Shown piece after piece: positions 7,353 to 11,431 of a DNA stretch of 11,431 bases. The DNA lies in contig JBQTJM010000124.1 in the NCBI GenBank assembly GCA_052387115.1, forward strand, positions 1-11,431, read 5' to 3'. Each line of letters starts with the position of its first letter. Positions within the stretch are counted from its first letter, which is position 1. The notes below the pieces were generated by a model. That model made no database searches. It was not told the origin of the DNA and saw nothing but the letters and a program-made list of their open reading frames with translations. The translations under genes were made by a program, and so were the position numbers. This DNA is from JACCXJ01 sp052387115 (GTDB lineage: Bacteria > Pseudomonadota > Gammaproteobacteria > JACCXJ01).

Positions 7353-8504
7353 TTAACAATTGCGAAACGCTTCGAGTGCGAGCGCGTTGTTCGTACCATT
7401 TATGGTTATCAGTAACCCGGCGTCTCTCATCATCTTTTCAACCGGTTTTTCTTTCATCAATCCTGACCCGCCGAATATCTGGATCGCTTCGCTGGTGACT
7501 GTTAGTGCCGTCTGAGATGCAAGTTGTCGAAGTGCGATCGCGTGTTTGCTGGAAGCCTGGACGTGATCCGCTTGATTGTATAGAGCGACGCTTCTTGCAA
7601 ATGCGCGACTGGACTCGATCATGGCAAACATATTGAAAATCTTGAGTTTGATATTATTGTGTGTGATGATTGGTACACCGCCCTGGATCCTGTCATTTGC
7701 ATATGCAATCGATTCATCGAGCGCCCCCTGCGCAAGCCCAACAGCAAGTTGGCCGATGCAGCCGTGCACAGATGCCAAAGCCTTCTCGCGGATACCTTGA
7801 GCGGATATCAATAACGCCGAGGGTATCTTTACTTCCTCGAGGAGGATCTCACATTGGTTGAGGGCCCGCAGACCCATCTTGCTAACGGGATTGCCGCGGG
7901 AGATTCCGGGCTGGTCTAGAGGAATGACTGCAACCACTGCATTTTGCTTTTGCACTGAAGCAATATGCAAGAGCGCGTGGGTTGCGATCGAGCCATTTGC
8001 TACCCAGCGTGTCTTGTGATGTTTGATAACATAATCCGTACCGACCAATTGCACGCTCGCTGACGACTCTGGCTGCATGTCTATCCAACAGCCGATAAAC
8101 TCGCTTTTCTTATCTTCAGCGTAGGCCCGAGCCAGGTTTATGAGATCGTGCGCGCCGCTAAGCGCGGCCATCTCAAACGGAATCGAATCGGTGCATAGAC
8201 CCGTTGCCAGACCGGCGTCTCCGAAACCGAGCGCTTCTACCACCAGAGGCCGTACCTTTGGATCGACTTGGTCGTCAAGCTCAGCTACATGACCTGGGAG
8301 AGCAATCCGATGTAGTCCTATTTCCCGGTGCTGTTTGATCACACCCCATAATTTGGACGTCTCGGAGACCACATCCTTTGGATCAGTCAGCACGTCAAGT
8401 GCTTTGCCTACCGGCCGCATCACCTCCGCAGCGAACTCCATCGCCGTTTCCTGTATTGCGCTGGCCTCGTCACTAAGGCTGGCGTCCAATTCCAAACGCT
8501 TCAT
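7353..8504 (-). CDS. Divergent acyl-CoA dehydrogenase paralogue, putative non-catalytic partner subunit (ACAD2)
   Basis: A 383-residue protein plainly homologous to the product of the next gene downstream (ACAD1); compare EFAAEVMRPVGKALD (23-37) here with EFAMEVVRPAGIALD there, and NGSIATHALLHI with NGTIATHAVVHV. Family length is normal. The TEPxxGTD flavin motif has decayed to MQPESSAS (143-150). Asn369 stands where the catalytic Glu belongs in RDAGLLITINGTNNAL (360-375), and the second acidic residue of that motif is also Asn. In contrast, the Arg of the YAxER motif is kept (R272, YANDR), and QIFGGSGLM (342-350) is intact; in this family both contact FAD of a neighbouring subunit. This points to a structural or FAD-completing partner of ACAD1 rather than an independent dehydrogenase. 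A textbook AAGGAGGT lies 5 nt before the ATG at 8504, and there is no sign of frameshift or decay, so the gene is maintained. GC is near 50%, like its partner. Confidence 0.88.
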   Translation of the reverse strand: MKRLELDASLSDEASAIQETAMEFAAEVMRPVGKALDVLTDPKDVVSETSKLWGVIKQHREIGLHRIALPGHVAELDDQVDPKVRPLVVEALGFGDAGLATGLCTDSIPFEMAALSGAHDLINLARAYAEDKKSEFIGCWIDMQPESSASVQLVGTDYVIKHHKTRWVANGSIATHALLHIASVQKQNAVVAVIPLDQPGISRGNPVSKMGLRALNQCEILLEEVKIPSALLISAQGIREKALASVHGCIGQLAVGLAQGALDESIAYANDRIQGGVPIITHNNIKLKIFNMFAMIESSRAFARSVALYNQADHVQASSKHAIALRQLASQTALTVTSEAIQIFGGSGLMKEKPVEKMMRDAGLLITINGTNNALALEAFRNC

Positions 8505-8542
8505 CTCTTACCTCCTTCATGTATGTGTGAAAATATCAATAG

Positions 8543-8554
8543 ATTGGAACCAAT
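8543..8554. promoter_or_regulatory. Operator-like inverted repeat upstream of the dehydrogenase operon
   Basis: ATTGG-AA-CCAAT lies about 40 nt upstream of the ACAD2 start, in an AT-rich stretch (8521-8550) that is the natural place for the operon promoter. No clear -35/-10 pair can be assigned. The arrangement fits a repressor site, for instance of a TetR-type acyl-CoA sensor, but no regulator gene is in the window. The remaining bases up to 8712 hold nothing else I can identify. Confidence 0.3.
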
Positions 8555-8712
8555 CGCGCGCATTGCAGCCGGGAGGGTGCTACCTGTTGTGCTGGCTGCA
8601 TGTGGATCGTCGTAACGTCTGACGGGTCGCTCCCGGACGCGCCGCAGACCTTGAGCGTTTCGGGCTTACAGTTCGAGTGCGCTACTCATGTTTCGAGCTC
8701 GCCGCGCCTGAC

Positions 8713-9816
8713 TCAGCGGCCGGGAGCGTGCACGTCGTTCGCGTCGGCATTTTCGGCGTCGGCCTTTTCCTCGGCCCATGCGTGGTCAGCGGGGCCAGCG
8801 TCGAGCCCCTCCTGCTGCTTGCCGCGACTCGGCTGCAACACGAGCTCGATGAGAATCGGAAAGTGATCGGACCCGAACGCCGGCAGGCGTTCGAGCCTCG
8901 AGAGCGTGAAGTGGTGGCTATGAAACAGGTGATCGAGCGGCCAACGCAAGAACGGGTAGCGCGCATGAAAAGTATTGCACATCATGCGGCCGATGCGGGG
9001 ATCGAGCAGCCCGCTGATCTTGCGGAACAGTCGTGTCGTCGCCGACCATGCGACATCGTTCAAGTCGCCGGTAACCACCACCGGCAGCTCCGATTTCGCC
9101 GCACTTTTGCCGACGATGATCAATTCGGCGTCGCGCTCCGAGGATTCATCGTTTTCGGTCGGGCTGGGCGGCGCCGGATGCAGCACATGCAGACGCACGC
9201 GGCATCCCGAGGGCAAGATGACGAGGGTATGAATCGATGGCGTGCGAGGTTCGATCAGAAACTGAATCTCGCCATCCTCGAGCGGCAGCCGCGAGTACAG
9301 ATGCATGCCGTAAAGGTTGTCCTGCGGGCACTTGAGCGCGTGCGGATAGTCCCGCTCCAGAACGTCGAGCTGGGCCTGCCACCATGCATCGGTCTCGACC
9401 GCGACGAGGACGTCGGGCCGATTCGCCTCGACCAATGCCAACAGCGCGCCGGCGTTGCGGTTCGGCATCAGCACGTTCGCTCCGATGATGCGCAGCGTGT
9501 TATCGCTATCGGCGTGAGCGGCGCCCTTCACCTCTTTCGGAAAGAGCGGCGTGTAGGGAAGTATCCACCAGCTTTGATAGAGCAGACAGATGAGCGATAT
9601 GGCGATCACGACCCACGACCCGGGCCGCGACAGATCGAGCACAAGCGCTGCTATCGCGAGCAAGATCAAGGCTGCGATGGCGAATTGCAGCCTCGGAAAA
9701 TCGCCGCCTCTGACCCACCACGCTTCGTGTCGCCACAACGGCAGGAACGTCAGAACCGTGAGCAGAAGAGCGAGGCCGCTTAGCGTCCAAGACAGCATAC
9801 AATCATCGTCTGCCAC
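8713..9816 (-). CDS. Membrane-anchored endonuclease/exonuclease/phosphatase (EEP) family protein
   Basis: A 367-residue protein with three N-terminal membrane segments (about 9-26, 43-62, 67-86) and a C-terminal EEP hydrolase domain, the layout seen in VanJ-like and similar bacterial membrane EEP proteins. Catalytic and metal motifs are present in order: GANVLMPN (112-119, N114), AVETDAWW (139-146, metal-binding E141), HPAPP (213-217), VVTGDLNDVAW (248-258, D251/N253), DHLFHS (295-300) and GSDHFPI (315-321, the D-H pair). The protein therefore probably hydrolyses a phosphoester outside the membrane. In related VanJ-type proteins a lipid phosphate is proposed as substrate, but DNA or other phosphodiesters cannot be excluded. 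After the domain comes a 40-residue Ala/Asp/Glu-rich tail (about 328-367). The start is uncertain: GTG at 9816 or ATG at 9798; neither has a strong ribosome site. It stands alone between the dehydrogenase operon and a long gene-free stretch. Confidence 0.82.
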   Translation of the reverse strand: MADDDCMLSWTLSGLALLLTVLTFLPLWRHEAWWVRGGDFPRLQFAIAALILLAIAALVLDLSRPGSWVVIAISLICLLYQSWWILPYTPLFPKEVKGAAHADSDNTLRIIGANVLMPNRNAGALLALVEANRPDVLVAVETDAWWQAQLDVLERDYPHALKCPQDNLYGMHLYSRLPLEDGEIQFLIEPRTPSIHTLVILPSGCRVRLHVLHPAPPSPTENDESSERDAELIIVGKSAAKSELPVVVTGDLNDVAWSATTRLFRKISGLLDPRIGRMMCNTFHARYPFLRWPLDHLFHSHHFTLSRLERLPAFGSDHFPILIELVLQPSRGKQQEGLDAGPADHAWAEEKADAENADANDVHAPGR

Positions 9817-9998
9817 GGCTCATGCCACGCGAGTGCAGTTGAGTAGCCTGTATTGGCGACGGATGCGGCGGCATTTATGTCCGGCGCTTGGAGTTATTCG
9901 GCGATCCCACCGGGGCGGTGAGCAGGGCGTCGCGCCCGCCGGTCAGCGTTTCGCGGTTAAGGCTGCCGGAAGAATAAGCGCCCTTTTTGTCTCGAAGA

Positions 9999-10027
9999 AG
10001 GGTAGTGGTGGTCCAGTGAGTTGTCAA
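9999..10027 (-). promoter_or_regulatory. Possible promoter for the EEP gene
   Basis: On the minus strand a consensus TTGACA (10027-10022) is followed after 17 nt by TACCCT (10004-9999), which shares only TA and the final T with the -10 consensus. It would give a leader of roughly 180 nt before the EEP gene. Confidence 0.3.
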
Positions 10028-10152
10028 GCATGCGATTGCTCGGTCTGAAATCGGGGACTTTTCGGGCCCTTCATCGGCCCGAGGCGCCAAGTTTCGGGGT
10101 GCTTTTGCGTCGCGGGCGAGCGAAGACCAAGGGGGATGGTCGGCTCAGGGGC

Positions 10153-10205
10153 TGAACCGGAGCTACAGGGATGTAGTGCTTCTAGGAGGTACAGGATGAA
10201 CCGGA
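10153..10205. repeat. Twin hairpin-like repeats with a shared TACAGG core
   Basis: CTACA-GGGA-TGTAG (10163-10176) is a perfect inverted repeat. About 25 nt further, GGTACAGGATGAACC (10188-10202) has the same centre and near-symmetric arms with one mismatch. TGAACCGGA occurs at both 10153-10161 and 10197-10205, 44 nt apart, so the segment looks like one and a partial second copy of a repeat unit. Confidence 0.45.
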
Positions 10206-10291
10206 TGGGAGGTGGTATCGGTTTGGGATGAGGTTGTTTGGAGTCGGTGGGGGCGCGTCGCCATGCTCCGCCGAGGGGGTATTGGCCTTGA

Positions 10292-10343
10292 CCGGGCGTG
10301 CCCGGAAAGCCTGGCACGGGGAGGCAACGTCCCTGTGCCTGGC
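10292..10343. repeat. Two adjacent strong inverted repeats
   Basis: CCGGGC-GT-GCCCGG (10292-10305) is a perfect inverted repeat. It is followed at once by a 14-bp stem, 10309-10322 against 10330-10343 (GCCTGGCACGGGGA and TCCCTGTGCCTGGC), with a 7-nt loop, one T-T mismatch and one G-U pair. There is no T-run after it, so it is not a classical terminator; it could be part of a structured RNA or a protein-binding site. Confidence 0.5.
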
Positions 10344-10482
10344 CTCTGGCCGGCCCGGGGACCGAGCGCGATGCGGTAGATGCAGACCGCCGCTCGCAGG
10401 GGCCCGAGCGCGAGATCGGGATTCATGAGGCGCTTGCTGATACGAAGGAGTAAGGCCTTGCAGCTCTCCGGTGCATCGCGAG

Positions 10483-10513
10483 TTGACGCGGCCGGGGTTT
10501 TGGTCCGTATAAT
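10483..10513 (+). promoter_or_regulatory. Probable sigma-70 promoter of gmd
   Basis: TTGACG (10483-10488) and a perfect TATAAT (10508-10513), separated by 19 nt, which is slightly long. Transcription would begin near 10520, giving an 80-nt leader. A short inverted repeat TCCGG-TC-CCGGA (10514-10525) overlaps the expected start point. Confidence 0.55.
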
Positions 10514-10562
10514 TCCGGTCCCGGACGAAGGGGTGTGGAAACCTCGGGGCGACCATTGATGG

Positions 10563-10582
10563 ATTGATAGATATTGATAGAT
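10563..10582 (+). repeat. Two 10-bp tandem repeats in the gmd leader
   Basis: ATTGATAGAT occurs twice in direct tandem (10563-10572, 10573-10582), preceded by a lone ATTGAT at 10555-10560. A G-rich purine tract (10582-10599) then leads into the gmd ATG and contains its Shine-Dalgarno. Confidence 0.85.
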
Positions 10583-10599
10583 AGGGAGGGGGAGGGGGG

Positions 10600-11431
10600 A
10601 TGAAAAAGGCGTTGATCACGGGGGTGACCGGCCAGGACGGCGCCTACCTGTCGGAGTTTTTGCTGGGCAAGGGGTACACCGTACACGGCGTCAAGCGCCG
10701 GGTATCGCTGTTTCACACCCATCGCATCGATCACCTGTACCAGGACCCCCACGAGCCCGAACCTCGCTTCATCCTCCACTACGGCGATCTCACCGATTCC
10801 GCCTGCCTGCTGCGCATCATCCAGCAGGTGCAGCCCGACGAGATCTACAACCTAGCCGCGCAGAGCCATGTGGCGGTGTCGTTCGAGACCCCCGAGTACA
10901 CGGCCAACGCCGACGCGCTCGGCACGTTGAGGCTCCTGGAGGCGATCCGGGTGCTCGGGCTGCATCACCGAGTACGCTTCTATCAGGCCTCGACCTCCGA
11001 GCTGTACGGCAAGGTGCAGGAGGTCCCGCAGCGCGAGAGCACCCCCTTCTACCCGCGCTCGCCCTATGCCGCCGCCAAGCTGTACGGGTACTGGATCACG
11101 ATCAACTACCGCGAGGCCTATGGCCTGTACGCCTGCAACGGGATCCTCTTCAACCACGAGTCGCCGCTGCGCGGCGAGACCTTCGTGACGCGCAAGATCA
11201 CCCGTGCGGTGGCGCGCGTCAAGCTCGGCTTCCAGGACCAGCTCCATCTGGGTAACCTGGAGGCGAGGCGCGACTGGGGGCATGCACGCGACTACGTGGA
11301 GGCCATGTGGCTCATGCTGCAGCAGGAAGGGCCGGACGACTATGTGATCGCGAGCGGCGAGCAGCATTCGGTGCGCGAGTTCGTGCAGCAGGCCTTCCGG
11401 GTGGCGGGGATCGAGATCGAATGGCGCGGGA
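10600..11431 (+). CDS. gmd: GDP-mannose 4,6-dehydratase, N-terminal three quarters
   Basis: 277 codons of an enzyme usually about 340-375 residues long; the end lies beyond the right edge. It is an extended short-chain dehydrogenase/reductase that turns GDP-D-mannose into GDP-4-keto-6-deoxymannose with a bound NADP cofactor in the cytoplasm. That product is the branch point to GDP-L-fucose, GDP-D-rhamnose, GDP-perosamine and related sugars. Visible are the nucleotide-binding TGVTGQDGAYL (7-17), the basic loop VKRRVS (31-36), YGDLTD (61-66), NLAAQSHVAVSFE (84-96), the catalytic STSELYG (131-137; T132, E134) and SPYAAAK (154-160; Y156, K160). These four positions coincide with those of the E. 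coli enzyme. FNHESPLRGETFVTRKI (184-200) is also highly conserved in the family. The ATG at 10600 follows a G-rich Shine-Dalgarno. Position after a long intergenic region with its own promoter suggests it is the first gene of a surface-polysaccharide operon. Confidence 0.95.
   Translation, partial: MKKALITGVTGQDGAYLSEFLLGKGYTVHGVKRRVSLFHTHRIDHLYQDPHEPEPRFILHYGDLTDSACLLRIIQQVQPDEIYNLAAQSHVAVSFETPEYTANADALGTLRLLEAIRVLGLHHRVRFYQASTSELYGKVQEVPQRESTPFYPRSPYAAAKLYGYWITINYREAYGLYACNGILFNHESPLRGETFVTRKITRAVARVKLGFQDQLHLGNLEARRDWGHARDYVEAMWLMLQQEGPDDYVIASGEQHSVREFVQQAFRVAGIEIEWRG

Larger units (their letters stand above)
9817..10599. other. Gene-free stretch with several short inverted repeats
   Basis: About 780 bases between the EEP gene and gmd. 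Open frames here on both strands are low-complexity, Arg/Pro/Ser-rich and resemble no family I know. Besides the elements listed separately, I see GGGCG-TCG-CGCCC (9925-9937) and CGGGCC-7 nt-GGCCCG (10063-10081). A perfect AGGAGGT (10184-10190) precedes an 11-codon frame (10196-10231, MNRMGGGIGLG), whose stop overlaps as ATGA the start of a 66-codon Arg/Gly/Cys-rich frame (10228-10428). I do not call either as a gene. The stretch could hold a small RNA, remains of a decayed element, or the regulatory region of the gmd cluster. Confidence 0.6.

Noticed and set aside
8677..9783. A 368-codon open frame on the plus strand
   Set aside because: It is antisense to the EEP gene, which has membrane segments and all catalytic motifs in order. 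The plus-strand product shows no recognisable domain.
9875..10090. A 71-codon minus-strand frame upstream of the EEP gene
   Set aside because: There is no ribosome site and no family resemblance, and the possible EEP promoter lies inside it.
10182..10619. A 145-codon open frame on the minus strand upstream of gmd
   Set aside because: Its product is Pro/Ser/Arg-rich without domain features, and the frame overlaps the gmd promoter, ribosome site and first codons.
1..11431. CRISPR array, tRNA, rRNA, insertion sequence or toxin-antitoxin genes
   Set aside because: No regularly spaced repeats, no tRNA/rRNA signatures, no transposase or integrase motifs and no paired small toxin-antitoxin frames were seen on either strand.

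Overview
The window is GC-rich bacterial DNA with dense, directly readable genes. It has a FadD-type acyl-CoA synthetase, a TVP38/DedA-type membrane protein, a Gmd with Proteobacteria-like catalytic numbering and strong Shine-Dalgarno sites. Together these suggest a high-GC proteobacterium, probably a gammaproteobacterium. That assignment is an inference from gene types; there is no rRNA or other marker in the window.

Layout: (1) 1-1241, minus strand: a TVP38/TMEM64 membrane protein followed by the N-terminal part of a penicillin-acylase-family hydrolase that runs off the left edge. (2) 1343-3076, plus strand: a long-chain acyl-CoA synthetase (FadD type), divergent from the TVP38 gene and followed by a likely terminator. 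(3) 3143-5852, plus strand: an exported M14 metallocarboxypeptidase-like protein and, 4 nt later, an acyltransferase-3 (OafA-like) membrane protein. (4) 5940-8504, minus strand: a two-gene operon of paralogous acyl-CoA dehydrogenases, clearly lower in GC than everything around it and probably acquired by transfer. (5) 8713-9816, minus strand: a membrane-anchored endonuclease/exonuclease/phosphatase (EEP) family protein. (6) 9817-10599: a 780-base stretch without a convincing protein gene but rich in short inverted repeats, ending in a good promoter. (7) 10600 to the right edge, plus strand: the first three quarters of gmd, GDP-mannose 4,6-dehydratase, which may open a surface-polysaccharide cluster.

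The most interesting unit is the acyl-CoA dehydrogenase pair. The downstream gene product keeps the TEPxxGTD flavin-side motif and acidic residues at the catalytic-base site, but has lost the Arg and GGxG signatures through which a neighbouring subunit normally helps hold FAD. The upstream gene product shows the reverse pattern: Arg and QIFGGSG are kept, TEPxxGTD is lost, and Asn stands in the catalytic-Glu position. This complementary loss suggests an obligate heteromeric enzyme, comparable in logic to the alpha2beta2 acyl-CoA dehydrogenases of steroid side-chain degradation. Its substrate cannot be told from the sequence. The fadD gene nearby could supply CoA thioesters, but it is a separate transcription unit and the link is only circumstantial.
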